From contig NZ_JOFT01000026.1 in assembly GCF_000725805.1 (NCBI RefSeq), forward strand, positions 1 to 64,000: a DNA stretch of 64,000 nucleotides. The letters run 5' to 3'. Position 1 is the first letter of the stretch; each line of letters starts with the position of its first letter. The notes under the pieces are model-generated. The model ran no database searches and was not told the DNA's origin. It was given only the letters and a program-made list of their open reading frames with translations. Positions 48,449-56,564 of this stretch are shown here, one piece after another. A program made the translations under genes and the position numbers. The stretch comes from Streptomyces xanthophaeus. GTDB lineage: Bacteria; Actinomycetota; Actinomycetes; Streptomycetales; Streptomycetaceae.

Positions 48449-50270
48449 GGAGCTCGGCGAGGCCCTGCCGGGTGGCGGCGATGACCACCCTGTCCTCGGG
48501 TCCGAGGACGTGGCCGGGGTGGAGGTCGAAGAGCAGCCCGCTCACGTGGGCCTGCCCGTCGAGCCGGGTGGCCCGCAGGTCGGGCCGCCGTTCGGCCGGG
48601 GCGGCCGTGTCGAGGGCGAGGACGCGCCAGCGGCCGGGCCTCGTGGCGTCGGCGACGGTGCGGCCCTCCAGGTGGGGAAGGCCGGCCACCTCCAGCGCGG
48701 CGAAGAGGAGCACCCGGCGTTCGACGGGCAGTGCGCCCAGGATCTGGCGGCCCATCATGGCGCTGGCGAACGCGGGCGCGGCCAGGGAGGTCACGCTGCG
48801 GCTGCGGGTCACCGCGTGGGGGTGGGCGGTGCGCAGGGTGCGGTGGACGGCGGTGGCGAACTCGTCGTCGTACAGGCGCAGCGCCACACGGAGGCCGGGC
48901 GTGCTGGTGCGGGCGCACAGGACGGCTTCGAGGTTGGTGGTGTCGGAGCTGGTGAGGGCGAGGAGGGCGCGGGCGCGGTGGATGTGGGCGGCTTCCAGGA
49001 CTCCGTCCTGGGTGACGTCGCCCAGGATCACGGGTACGTGCAGGCGGCGGGCGAGGGCGATGCCCCGGGCCTCGGGGTCCTCCTCCACACAGACGACGGG
49101 GATGTCGAGTTCGCGCAGCCGGGCCAGGACCCGGGTGCCGATCTTGCCGAGGCCGAGCAGCACGACGTGGTCGGCGGTGCCGCGCGGGGGCCGCCGCAGG
49201 CTGGTGGCCGAGCGGAAGGATCCGAGGGCTTCGAGGACGGCGGCCACCAGGACCGGCAGCAGGAGCAGGCCGACGAGGCCGGCGAAGAGCTGGAGGAGCT
49301 GGCGTTCGGTGGGGTCGCCGACGGCCGGGTCGTTGATGGAGAAGAGGTCCAGGAGGGTGATGTAGGCGGCGTGGACGGGGTGGTCACCCGTGGTGATCCA
49401 GGAGGTGACGGCGATGGCGAACACGGCGGCCGTGAAGGCGGCCAGCGCCCAGCGGACGCGGCGGGAGAAGAGTTCCATCACCGGGAGCCCGGCCGCACCG
49501 ATCCGGCCCCGCCGGGTGGTGTGCGGGGTGTTGGGGACCGCTTCGAGGACGACGGCGCCGCGCTGTGCGGACCGTGCGATCTCCAGGGAGGCGGGGAGGA
49601 GTTGCGGGCCCGCGGGTCCGCTGCGGTCCGAACCGTCGGCTCCGTCCGGGTCGTCGGTGGTCGAGGACAGCAGGGCCAGGGTGCACAGGCCTGGTGCGGC
49701 GGCCTCGCGCCGCTGCCGTGGGGTGCGTTCGGTCGCCCGGAAGAGCAGGCCGTCGGCCTGGAGGACCTTGCTGGTCCCGGCGACGACGGCGGCCACCAGG
49801 GCGGGGGCGGCGGTGTCGGCGTCGGAGAGGACCGTGGTCGCCGAGTCCGCGCCCGCCGGGACGTCGGCGACGGCGGCGGCCTGGTCGAGGAGTTCGGCGA
49901 GGTAGCCGCCGAGCTTGCGGTTGTAGAGGCGGATGACGAGCCGGATCCGCGGGTTGATGCGGCGGGCCGTGAGCGCGCCGCGGATGTTCGTCTCGTCGTC
50001 CTCGTGGACGAGGGCGAGGGCGACGGCCTGGGCGACGCCCGCCTCGCGCAGCGTGGTGGCGTCCGGCGCGGGCGCCTCCACCACCCGGGTGGACCGGGTG
50101 GGTTCGGGGCCGAGGGTGTCGGCGTCGGTGTCGGCGTCGGGCAGCACGAGCGTGACGTCCTGCCGGTAGATGTCGCGGAGCTCGCCCGCGAGACGGACCG
50201 CGAGCGCGTCGTCACCGCACACGATCATGGGCCCCGCGCTGCGGGAGGGCCGGGGTACGGCCGTCGTCAT
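48432..50270 (-). CDS. Dual-RCK potassium channel-like protein
   Basis: 612 residues: N-terminal NAD-binding-like RCK (PMIVCGDDALAVRLAGELRDIY, then HEDDETNIRGALTARRINPRIRLVIRLYN), two to three hydrophobic helices (WALAAFTAAVFAIAVTSWI; LLQLFAGLVGLLLLPVLVAAVLE), and a second RCK domain (HVVLLGLGKIGTRVLARLRE, TSSDTTNLEAVLCAR, plus C-terminal domain). The pore signature is not canonical (ITLLDLFSINDPAVGD). It may control cation flux. ATGA coupling to the small membrane protein upstream. Confidence 0.85.
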   Translation of the reverse strand: MTTAVPRPSRSAGPMIVCGDDALAVRLAGELRDIYRQDVTLVLPDADTDADTLGPEPTRSTRVVEAPAPDATTLREAGVAQAVALALVHEDDETNIRGALTARRINPRIRLVIRLYNRKLGGYLAELLDQAAAVADVPAGADSATTVLSDADTAAPALVAAVVAGTSKVLQADGLLFRATERTPRQRREAAAPGLCTLALLSSTTDDPDGADGSDRSGPAGPQLLPASLEIARSAQRGAVVLEAVPNTPHTTRRGRIGAAGLPVMELFSRRVRWALAAFTAAVFAIAVTSWITTGDHPVHAAYITLLDLFSINDPAVGDPTERQLLQLFAGLVGLLLLPVLVAAVLEALGSFRSATSLRRPPRGTADHVVLLGLGKIGTRVLARLRELDIPVVCVEEDPEARGIALARRLHVPVILGDVTQDGVLEAAHIHRARALLALTSSDTTNLEAVLCARTSTPGLRVALRLYDDEFATAVHRTLRTAHPHAVTRSRSVTSLAAPAFASAMMGRQILGALPVERRVLLFAALEVAGLPHLEGRTVADATRPGRWRVLALDTAAPAERRPDLRATRLDGQAHVSGLLFDLHPGHVLGPEDRVVIAATRQGLAELLSGAP

Positions 50271-50581
50271 GCCGCTCTCCGCACCCGGCGGTGCAGGCGC
50301 TGGCGCACCCCTTCGCCCGCTTCCCCGACGGCGATCAGCAGCACGGCCGAGACCGCGCACCCCCAGGCGGTCACGGGCTGTGCGAGGGCCTTGCCGGGGA
50401 TCCACAGCAGGACGGTGACCAGCAGCCACCACACCAGGAGCGGGCCCGCCGTACGGCGCCGGGACAGCCAGCCCTCCGTCGCCCCGGCCGCGCCCCAGCC
50501 CTTTCGGCTGCCGTAGCGGCCGCGGCGGCCGTTGTGACGGCTGTTGTCGTCCCGGCCGTCGTGGCCCCGGAACCCCCGCAT
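50267..50581 (-). CDS. Small two-helix membrane protein
   Basis: 104 residues; a basic Gly/Arg-rich N-terminus, then AGPLLVWWLLVTVLLWIPGKAL and TAWGCAVSAVLLIAVGEAGEG as two membrane helices. GGGGGAGAGGG precedes ATG 50581. The stop overlaps the RCK gene start, so it may be a subunit of that transporter. Family not recognised. Confidence 0.7.
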   Translation of the reverse strand: MRGFRGHDGRDDNSRHNGRRGRYGSRKGWGAAGATEGWLSRRRTAGPLLVWWLLVTVLLWIPGKALAQPVTAWGCAVSAVLLIAVGEAGEGVRQRLHRRVRRAA

Positions 50582-50643
50582 GCCCTCTCCCCCCGTGGAT
50601 GCCTCACCCCCTGCCACCCTGGAGGCCGCCGATGATCTTGTCC

Positions 50644-50661
50644 ATACGTGCCGGCACCCAT
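50644..50661. promoter_or_regulatory. 18-bp motif, copy 2 (upstream of RCK operon)
   Basis: ATACGTGCCGGCACCCAT, 17 of 18 identical to copy 1; including 5 flanking bases, 22 of 23 match. It lies 63 bp upstream of the small membrane protein start and 120 bp before the plus-strand gene at 50781. Confidence 0.6.
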
Positions 50662-50780
50662 CCTCACCACCTGACGGTCAGTCACAACCCGAGCCGCCCT
50701 CAAGGGAAAGACCGGGCTGTCTGTCCGGAGCCGGTCTATGGTGACGGCTCGGTCTCGGGCTACGGAGGGAGCGGCGGCGG

Positions 50781-51056
50781 ATGACCGTCGACGGTTTCAC
50801 ACTGCTTGCCGGCGCGATGACAGGCGCTGCGGTCGCGGAGCTGACCCCGATGCCGGAGGTGCGCCCGGTGCCGGAGGTGCGCCCGGTGCCGGAAGTGGCC
50901 GCGGCGCCAAGGGAGTCGGGGCGGGACCCGGTACGGGTGCCCGCATCGAGGGCAACGGGGACGGGGACCGACCCGCTGCCCGCCCTTGCGGACGGCGTGG
51001 TCCGCGCGGACCGGCTCCTCGCCTTCGGCGGGTACGACCGCCGCTGGTCCCACTGA
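50781..51056 (+). CDS. Small hypothetical protein with Pro-Val repeats
   Basis: 91 residues; GGAGGGAG precedes the ATG. MTVDGFTLLAGAMTGAAVAEL is followed by three copies of PEVRPV-like units, and a tail LADGVVRADRLLAFGGYDRRWSH. No family recognised. It is divergent from the RCK operon and shares the 18-bp motif region. Confidence 0.45.
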   Translation: MTVDGFTLLAGAMTGAAVAELTPMPEVRPVPEVRPVPEVAAAPRESGRDPVRVPASRATGTGTDPLPALADGVVRADRLLAFGGYDRRWSH

Positions 51057-51064
51057 TCCGGCCC

Positions 51065-51247
51065 TCAGGTCGCATCGAAGAGGTGCGCCGCGAGCGCACA
51101 CGCGATCAGTCCCGCTGCCAGCAACAGCCCGTGCGGCAGCACCACTCCGGCCATCACCGCGGCGACGGCGGCGGTCATGAGCAGCCGGGCCCGGACCCTC
51201 CGGCGCCCGGCTGCGGGCTCCACGCTGCCGTCGTGACGGTCCGGCAC
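51065..51247 (-). CDS. Small membrane protein
   Basis: 60 residues from GTG 51247, preceded by GGAGGGG. One or two helices (LLMTAAVAAVMAGVVLPHGLLLAAGLIACALAAHLF). It follows the permease gene by 22 bp on the same strand and may be part of that operon. Unknown function. Confidence 0.5.
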   Translation of the reverse strand: MPDRHDGSVEPAAGRRRVRARLLMTAAVAAVMAGVVLPHGLLLAAGLIACALAAHLFDAT

Positions 51248-51269
51248 GGCAACCCCTCCATTCCTCCGG

Positions 51270-52568
51270 TCAGGCGAGGGCGAAGTAACGCAGCCACACG
51301 TACAGCCCGGCGAGCCCGGTGGTGACCGCGGTGACGACCAGGCCGTAGCGGCTGAACCGCCAGAAGGAGATGTGGTGTCCGGCGCGGTCGGCGATGCCCA
51401 CGACGGCGACATTGGCGGAGGAGGCGATGATCGTGGCGTTGCCCGCCAGGTCCGCGCCGAGCGCGAAGGACCACCACAGCACCTGCGCCTGCTCGTCACC
51501 CCCGCAGGCGGCGACGATCTCGGCCACGATCGGGCTGGTGGAGGCGACGAAGGGGATGTTGTCGATGACCGCCGAGGGCACCACCGACCCGAAGAGCAGG
51601 GCCATCGAGGCAGCGAACAGGTTCCCGTCCAGGGCGCGGGCGGCGGCCTGACCGAGGTCGGCGATGACACCGGTGCGCATCATTGCCCCGACCATGACGA
51701 ACAGGCCGGTGAAGAACGCCAGGGTCTGCCACTCCACATCCGCCACCGCGTCCTTCGCGTCCAGGCGCGAGGCGGCCAGCAGGGCCAGGCCGCCGGTGAC
51801 GGCCACCACCGAGGGTTCCAGGTGCAGGGCGGTGTGCAGGACGAAGCAGATCATCACGAGCGCGATGACGATGCCGCTGACGGCCAGCAGGCGGCGGTCC
51901 TTGAGGGCGTCACCTTCGCGCATCGCCATCACGTGCGCCGCCCGCCGGGGGTCGTAGCGGAAGGCGTCGCGGAACATCCACCGGGCCATCACCGCGAACA
52001 CCGCTACGAGCAGGGTGGTGATGGGCGCCATGTGGAACAGGAAGTCGTTGAAGGACAGGCCCGCACGGGAGCCGATCATGATGTTGGGCGGGTCGCCGAT
52101 GAGGGTGGCCGCGCCGCCGATGTTGCAGGCCATCACCTCCGCGATCAGGAACGGCACCACCGGCACGCCCATGCGCCGGCACACCTCGATGGTGACGGGC
52201 GCCATCAGCAGCACGGTGGTCACGTTGTCCAGCCATGCGGACAGCAGTGCGGTCGTGAGGATCAGCAGGACCATCAGCCGGTACGGGCGTCCGCCGGCCC
52301 GTTTCGCCGCCCAGATGGCAAGGAATTCGAAGAGGCCGGTCCGCTTGAGGACCGCGACGATCAGCATCATGCCGAGCAGCAGGAAGATGACGTTCCAGTC
52401 GATGCCCGTCACCTCGGAGAAGAAGGCGTGTTCCGGGGTGGTGGCTCCGATCACGAGCATGACCACCGCGCCCCCGAGCGACGCCGCCACGCGGTGCACG
52501 CGCTCGGTGGCGATCAGCAGGTAGACGGTGGCGAAGACCGCGATGGCCAGCCACGTGCTGACGCTCAT
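51270..52568 (-). CDS. ArsB/NhaD-type ion transporter (SLC13-like permease)
   Basis: 432 residues with 11-12 helices: WLDNVTTVLLMAPVTIEVCRRMG, ACNIGGAATLIGDPPNIMIGSRAG and VIDNIPFVASTSPIV are signature loops of the ArsB/NhaD/CitMHS superfamily. It could be a Na+/H+ antiporter or anion permease. The frame is open to 52751, but an 18-bp regulatory motif occupies that end, favouring ATG 52568. Confidence 0.87.
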   Translation of the reverse strand: MSVSTWLAIAVFATVYLLIATERVHRVAASLGGAVVMLVIGATTPEHAFFSEVTGIDWNVIFLLLGMMLIVAVLKRTGLFEFLAIWAAKRAGGRPYRLMVLLILTTALLSAWLDNVTTVLLMAPVTIEVCRRMGVPVVPFLIAEVMACNIGGAATLIGDPPNIMIGSRAGLSFNDFLFHMAPITTLLVAVFAVMARWMFRDAFRYDPRRAAHVMAMREGDALKDRRLLAVSGIVIALVMICFVLHTALHLEPSVVAVTGGLALLAASRLDAKDAVADVEWQTLAFFTGLFVMVGAMMRTGVIADLGQAAARALDGNLFAASMALLFGSVVPSAVIDNIPFVASTSPIVAEIVAACGGDEQAQVLWWSFALGADLAGNATIIASSANVAVVGIADRAGHHISFWRFSRYGLVVTAVTTGLAGLYVWLRYFALA

Positions 52569-52737
52569 GGCGGCAAGGCGGTCGGACAGCCGCTGGGCGG
52601 GGAAGAGCTCGGGGTCGTCATCGGCGCGGACTCCGCTCGTGCCGTGGCCGCGAACACCCGGACCAGCCGCTGCCGGAGACAGGGGGCCGCGAGGGTGTTC
52701 CTCCACCTGAGCATCACCTGCATCACCAGCCCCACGC

Positions 52738-52755
52738 ATCGGGGCTGGCACCCAT
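52738..52755. promoter_or_regulatory. 18-bp motif, copy 3 (upstream of ArsB/NhaD-type gene)
   Basis: ATCGGGGCTGGCACCCAT shares 15 of 18 bases with copy 1 and keeps TGGCACCCAT-type right half. It is 170 bp upstream of the permease ATG and close to the zinc-ribbon gene end. Confidence 0.45.
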
Positions 52756-52760
52756 CTTCC

Positions 52761-53345
52761 CTACCGGTCGGCGAGCCCGGTGCCGCACCGGGTGCAGTAG
52801 CGGGCGTCGCGCTCGGTGGCGAGGCGTCCGCACTCGGGGCAGACCAGGCCCAGGAGGCACGCCGCCTCCCCCGCTTCGGTGTGCAGGACCGGAGTGACGG
52901 TCAGGGGCGGTCGGCGGCGGTGCGCGGCGGTGTAGGTGAGCCCTCCGCAACCGGCGCGCACGGAACGGGTGGTGCCGGCGGGCAGCCAGGCCACGGTTCC
53001 GGGTACGAGGGTGCAGGCGGCGTCAGGGGTGCGGAGTTCACCGGCTCCGGCGACCACGACGATCAGCACACCGGGAGCCGACGCGGTGGACGTCGTGACG
53101 GTGGACTCCGTGGCGGTGGACGTCGTGTCGGTGGACTCCGTGTCGGTGGACTCCGTGTCGGTGGACTCCGTGGCGTTGGGTTCCGGTTCCGTGACGGTGG
53201 CGCCGGGGCCCAGCCGGACCAGGTTCGCGTCCATGCCTCGCCCGGGGTCGCCCAGCTCCCAGACCACGCACACCTGCCCCTCGGCGACGGCCTCGGCATG
53301 CGGAGGGATGAGGAACACCGGCGTCCCGGCGGCGGGCGAGTTCAT
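52761..53345 (-). CDS. Zinc-ribbon protein with cupin-like middle and Thr/Ser repeat insert
   Basis: 194 residues from ATG 53345. The N-terminal half (VCVVWELGDPGRGMDANLVRLGPG) and middle (LVPGTVAWLPAGTTRSVRAGCGGL) resemble a cupin-like beta domain; it is interrupted by a Thr/Glu/Ser repeat (TESTDTESTDTTSTATES). The C-terminus CPECGRLATERDARYCTRCG is a zinc ribbon. No family was confidently recognised. Confidence 0.65.
   Translation of the reverse strand: MNSPAAGTPVFLIPPHAEAVAEGQVCVVWELGDPGRGMDANLVRLGPGATVTEPEPNATESTDTESTDTESTDTTSTATESTVTTSTASAPGVLIVVVAGAGELRTPDAACTLVPGTVAWLPAGTTRSVRAGCGGLTYTAAHRRRPPLTVTPVLHTEAGEAACLLGLVCPECGRLATERDARYCTRCGTGLADR
53086..53175. repeat. Six tandem 15-bp repeats inside a coding region
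   Basis: Six units of GTGGACTCCGTGTCG (with 1-3 mismatches in some) span 53086-53175, in frame on the minus strand as a 5-residue Thr/Ser/Glu repeat. In-frame expansion would lengthen the loop without breaking the protein. Confidence 0.85.
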
Positions 53346-53665
53346 GGCGGCCCCGTACGGAGTGCGAGCGGTCAGGGGAAGCCTGCCACAGCTCGGGGAC
53401 CCGGCGGCCAGGCGGTTTGTCGGGCTTCGTATGATCCTGGGGAGTTTCACGGCCGCCCCGACCCCGGGCTGCTGCGGTGTCCCCGGTCCTGCCGATCGCA
53501 CGGGCTGTCACAGCGGATCAGCCGAGCCGCTCCTGCCCCTGCCCTCGCCGTTCACCGTCTGTCGGCCCGTACACCGAAGTTGCCGTTCTCTTGAGCACCG
53601 ACCTGAGCACCGACCTGAGCGCCACGCCACCGCCGAGGGCTCCCGAGCGTCCGCGCTCCCGGATC

Positions 53666-54160
53666 ATGACCCGTCTCGCCGGACGGGCCCCCGCCCCGCC
53701 CGCACCCGGCACCGCCTTGCACAGCATCAGCGGCGCCACGGCCGTCATGCTGGCCCTGGTGGCCATCGGCACGCTGATCCACGAGCCCGTCCTGATACCG
53801 CCGCTGGCCGCGTCCGCCGCGATCGTCCACGGCGTGCCCGGCCTGCCCCTGGCCCAGCCCCGCAGCGTGGTCGTCGGCCACCTGCTCTGCGCAGCCGTCG
53901 GGTACGGGGCCCTCACCCTCCTGGGCAGCGCCCCCTGGGTGGCGGCCGTCGCGGCCGGGATCGGCCTGGCCCTGATGATCGTCACCCGGACCTCGCACTC
54001 CCCTGCCTGCGCGACCACCGTCGTCATCGTCCTGCGAACCCCCGACCCCCGGACCTTCGTCCCGCTCCTCATCGGATCGGCGCTCCTCCTGGTCCTCACG
54101 GCCTGCGCCTTCTCCCGCGCCCGCCCCGGAGGGGCCCGCTACCCCGTCTACTGGTGGTGA
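53666..54160 (+). CDS. HPP-family membrane protein
   Basis: About 164 residues from ATG 53666; the frame is open from GTG 53477. Four hydrophobic helices (ATAVMLALVAIGTLIHEPVLIPPLAASAAIVHGVPGLPLAQPRSVVVGHLLCAAVGYG, in pieces), with LPLAQPRSVVVGH typical of the HPP family (nitrite or unknown transport). No ribosome site decides the start. Standing alone. Confidence 0.7.
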   Translation: MTRLAGRAPAPPAPGTALHSISGATAVMLALVAIGTLIHEPVLIPPLAASAAIVHGVPGLPLAQPRSVVVGHLLCAAVGYGALTLLGSAPWVAAVAAGIGLALMIVTRTSHSPACATTVVIVLRTPDPRTFVPLLIGSALLLVLTACAFSRARPGGARYPVYWW

Positions 54161-54227
54161 AAGCGTTGCCGCAGGCAGACAGCAGCGGGGCCCAGGGCCC
54201 CGGCTGCGTGCCCGCCGGGACGGTGTG

Positions 54228-54806
54228 TCAGACCATGGCGAGCCGGTCCACCAACAGCTCCACCCTCCGCTCGGCGTCCTCGGGCAGCAGGCGGCCCGCT
54301 CGGGTCAGGGTCGCCAGGCCGTGCAGGGCCGCCCAGAACACCTCGGTGAACAGCCCCGGGTGGACGCCGTCCCCGGCTACCTCGCCGAGGCTTTCGAGCA
54401 GGGCGGCGAAGGCGTCCTTCAGCGGCTCGGGGGTGTCCTCCTGCGCGTACGCCAGGCCGCCGTCGAGCTGGAACAAGGCGTCGTAGACCGCGGGGTTGCG
54501 TGCGGCGAAGTCGAGATAGGCGCGGGCGAGGGCGGCCACCCGCTCGCGCGGGCCGTTCGCGCCGGAGGCCGCGGCCCGCACCGCCGCGGCCATCTCGGCG
54601 GCGCCTTCCAGGGCGACGGCGCCGATGATCTCGCGTTTGCCGCGGAAGTGGCTGTAGAGGACGGGCTGGCTGTATTCGATGCGCTCGGCGAGCCGGCGGG
54701 TGGTGACTGCGTCCCAGCCCTGCTGCTCGGCGAGTTCGCGGGCCGTCGCCACGATGAGGCGCTCGCGCTCCGCCCGTTCGCGTTCCTTGCGTTCCTGTAC
54801 CGACAT
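54228..54806 (-). CDS. TetR-family regulator
   Basis: 192 residues: ERERLIVATARELAEQQGWDAVTTRRLAERIEYSQPVLYSHFRGKREII is the TetR HTH; the C-terminal domain (TetR_C_33-like) has LFTEVFWAALHGLATL. ATG 54806 has AGGA upstream. It is divergent from a DUF1772/DUF4267 membrane pair and three operator-like palindromes lie between them, implying repression of that pair. Confidence 0.9.
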   Translation of the reverse strand: MSVQERKERERAERERLIVATARELAEQQGWDAVTTRRLAERIEYSQPVLYSHFRGKREIIGAVALEGAAEMAAAVRAAASGANGPRERVAALARAYLDFAARNPAVYDALFQLDGGLAYAQEDTPEPLKDAFAALLESLGEVAGDGVHPGLFTEVFWAALHGLATLTRAGRLLPEDAERRVELLVDRLAMV

Positions 54807-54816
54807 GAAAGGAATC

Positions 54817-54880
54817 CTAGCACCGCTAGACAATCGAGCGTTAGCAGGGCTAGCGTTGCATCATCACCTAGCACCGCTAG
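54817..54880. promoter_or_regulatory. Three TetR operator-like palindromes
   Basis: CTAGCACCGCTAG at 54817-54829 and again at 54868-54880, with TTAGCAGGGCTAG at 54841-54853 between. The pattern is CTAGC-NNN-GCTAG. Centre-to-centre spacing is 24 and 27 bp. The sites cover the gap between the TetR gene and the DUF1772 gene. Confidence 0.75.
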
Positions 54881-54895
54881 CTCGGAGGGATCGCC

Positions 54896-55342
54896 ATGCT
54901 CAACGCACTTGAGGTCTTCACCACCGTCACCGTCGGCCTGATGGTGGGGGTGGAGGTCGCCGTCGCCTTCATCATGAAGCGGATCCTGGATGCGCTTCCC
55001 GAGGACAGCGGCCAGCTCGGCCACGCCCACGGCGGCCGGATGCTCGGCACCCTGATGCCGTTCTGGTACATCGGCTCGCTCATCCTCTGCGCGATCTGGG
55101 CCGTTGCCGGATGGGAGCACCACGGTGCCGGACTCGTCGTCACCGCCGCCGGACTGCTGATCCTCAGCGTGGTCATGTCGATCCTGCTGCTCGTCCCGAT
55201 CAACAACCGGAACAGGACCTGGACCCCCGAGAACCGGCCCGCCGACTGGAAGGAGCAGCTGGACCGCTGGAACCGCTACCACTACATCCGGGTCGCCGTC
55301 ATCGTCGCCGCGTTCACCCTGCTGGTCACCGCCCTCGCCTGA
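54896..55342 (+). CDS. DUF1772 (anthrone oxygenase-like) membrane protein
   Basis: 148 residues with four helices: TTVTVGLMVGVEVAVAFIMKRIL, FWYIGSLILCAIWAVAGW, AAGLLILSVVMSILLLVPINNRNRTW, IRVAVIVAAFTLLVTAL. PINNRNRTW is the family motif. Ribosome site GGAGGGA before the ATG. Cotranscribed with DUF4267, likely repressed by the divergent TetR. Confidence 0.85.
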   Translation: MLNALEVFTTVTVGLMVGVEVAVAFIMKRILDALPEDSGQLGHAHGGRMLGTLMPFWYIGSLILCAIWAVAGWEHHGAGLVVTAAGLLILSVVMSILLLVPINNRNRTWTPENRPADWKEQLDRWNRYHYIRVAVIVAAFTLLVTALA

Positions 55343-55380
55343 CACCACCTCCGCCGACGAAGACCGCAGGGAGTAGGACA

Positions 55381-55806
55381 ATGTCGCTGAAGAAGATCAA
55401 CACCGTCCTGGCCGCCACCTTCATCCTCTTCATCCTCTGGTTCGGGACGGAGTACATCCTGAGTCCGGAGACGACGGCGCCCGGCTACGGCCTGCCGAGC
55501 TGGCCGTCCGGCGACGGCGACGGCTTCCTGGTCATCAAGGGAATCCGCGACGTCGTCCTGGCCCTGGTCCTGGGCATCCTGCTGGTGACGGGGCACCGAC
55601 GGGCGCTGGGCTGGGTACTGCTGGTGGAAGCACTCGCCGCGTACGGCGACATGGCCAACGTGCTGGCCCACCGCGGCTCCGTGGCCACCGCGCTCGGCGT
55701 CCACGGCCTGACCGCGACACTGATGGTGGTCAACGGCCTGCTGATCATGCGCGAGACCCGCAACATCGCGGCCGCTCCCGCAACACCCGCCCCGCAGCCC
55801 GCCTAG
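55381..55806 (+). CDS. DUF4267 small membrane protein
   Basis: 141 residues with four helices (KINTVLAATFILFILWFGTEYIL, GIRDVVLALVLGILLV, RALGWVLLVEALAAYGDM, VATALGVHGLTATLMVVNG). DUF4267 has no known activity. It lies 38 bp downstream of the DUF1772 gene. Confidence 0.82.
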   Translation: MSLKKINTVLAATFILFILWFGTEYILSPETTAPGYGLPSWPSGDGDGFLVIKGIRDVVLALVLGILLVTGHRRALGWVLLVEALAAYGDMANVLAHRGSVATALGVHGLTATLMVVNGLLIMRETRNIAAAPATPAPQPA

Positions 55807-55812
55807 CGCGGA

Positions 55813-56319
55813 TCAGGCCGCCGGTACGCGCATCCGTACCGACTTGCCCGACCCTCCTGCCACGACGGAGAGCCGTCCCCCCAGCTCGGCCGCCAGCAGG
55901 TGCACGATCAGCAGCCCGCGGCCGTCCTCCGAGTCCAGGTCCACCTCCTGCCGCGGGGACGGCAGTCGCGGCAGACCCGCCCCCTGGTCGGCGACCTCCA
56001 GGCGGAGCCATCCCCCGCCCCAGGTCAGGGCGACCCGCATCCGCCCGGCGGCCGCGTGCTGCACGACGTTGCCGACGAGCTCGCTGACGGCCAGCAGCAA
56101 CAGGTCCGACAGGCCGCGGGACACCCGCCACTCACCGAGGGCCACCCGGACCCGGGCCCGGACCTGCGGCACGTTCGCCGCGACGGGATCGGCGACCCAG
56201 TGGACGAAGGCGCGGGCCGGAGCGGGACGCCCGGGGCGCGGGGGCTGCGGGGACTGTGCGAGATGCGTGGGGTGCGCGAGGTGTGCGGACCGGCCGGTGG
56301 AGGTGAGGGGGGTGAGCAT
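55813..56319 (-). CDS. Anti-sigma-type ATP-binding protein (RsbW/SpoIIAB-like HATPase)
   Basis: 168 residues: DLLLLAVSELVGNVVQHAAAGRMRVALTW (N-box), VADQGAGLPRLP (G1 box), DGRGLLIVHLLAAELGG (G2 box). Such proteins in Streptomyces are anti-sigma kinases or regulators. ATG 56319 is preceded by GGGAG. It is convergent with the DUF4267 gene (7 bp apart). Confidence 0.88.
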   Translation of the reverse strand: MLTPLTSTGRSAHLAHPTHLAQSPQPPRPGRPAPARAFVHWVADPVAANVPQVRARVRVALGEWRVSRGLSDLLLLAVSELVGNVVQHAAAGRMRVALTWGGGWLRLEVADQGAGLPRLPSPRQEVDLDSEDGRGLLIVHLLAAELGGRLSVVAGGSGKSVRMRVPAA

Positions 56320-56436
56320 GACGTGCTCCCGGAGGGGGAAGGCGGCGCACCCGCTGGGGCGACTCGTGCAACCGGCCGGGAAGTTCACACTCCCCATGGG
56401 CTTGTGGTCAGCGGAAACGCATCGCTAGAGTCGTGA

Positions 56437-56448
56437 TTACACGTGTAA
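56437..56448. promoter_or_regulatory. Perfect LacI-type operator candidate
   Basis: TTACACGTGTAA, a perfect 12-bp palindrome, 116 bp upstream of the hydrolase gene at 56565. Related sites lie at 60110-60121 and 63151-63162. Confidence 0.55.
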
Positions 56449-56564
56449 CACGTTAAGCCTCCCCCAGCGATCCGCGCAAGCATTCCGGACAAACGTCACG
56501 AAGCCTGCGCCGCCCGCACCGGGGCCGGCGGCCATCACGGCCGCGCCGAATTGGAAGGGCCGCA

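Noticed and set aside
51270..52751. Longer start (GTG 52751) for the ArsB/NhaD-type gene
   Set aside because: The extension lacks family similarity and the recurrent 18-bp motif overlaps it.
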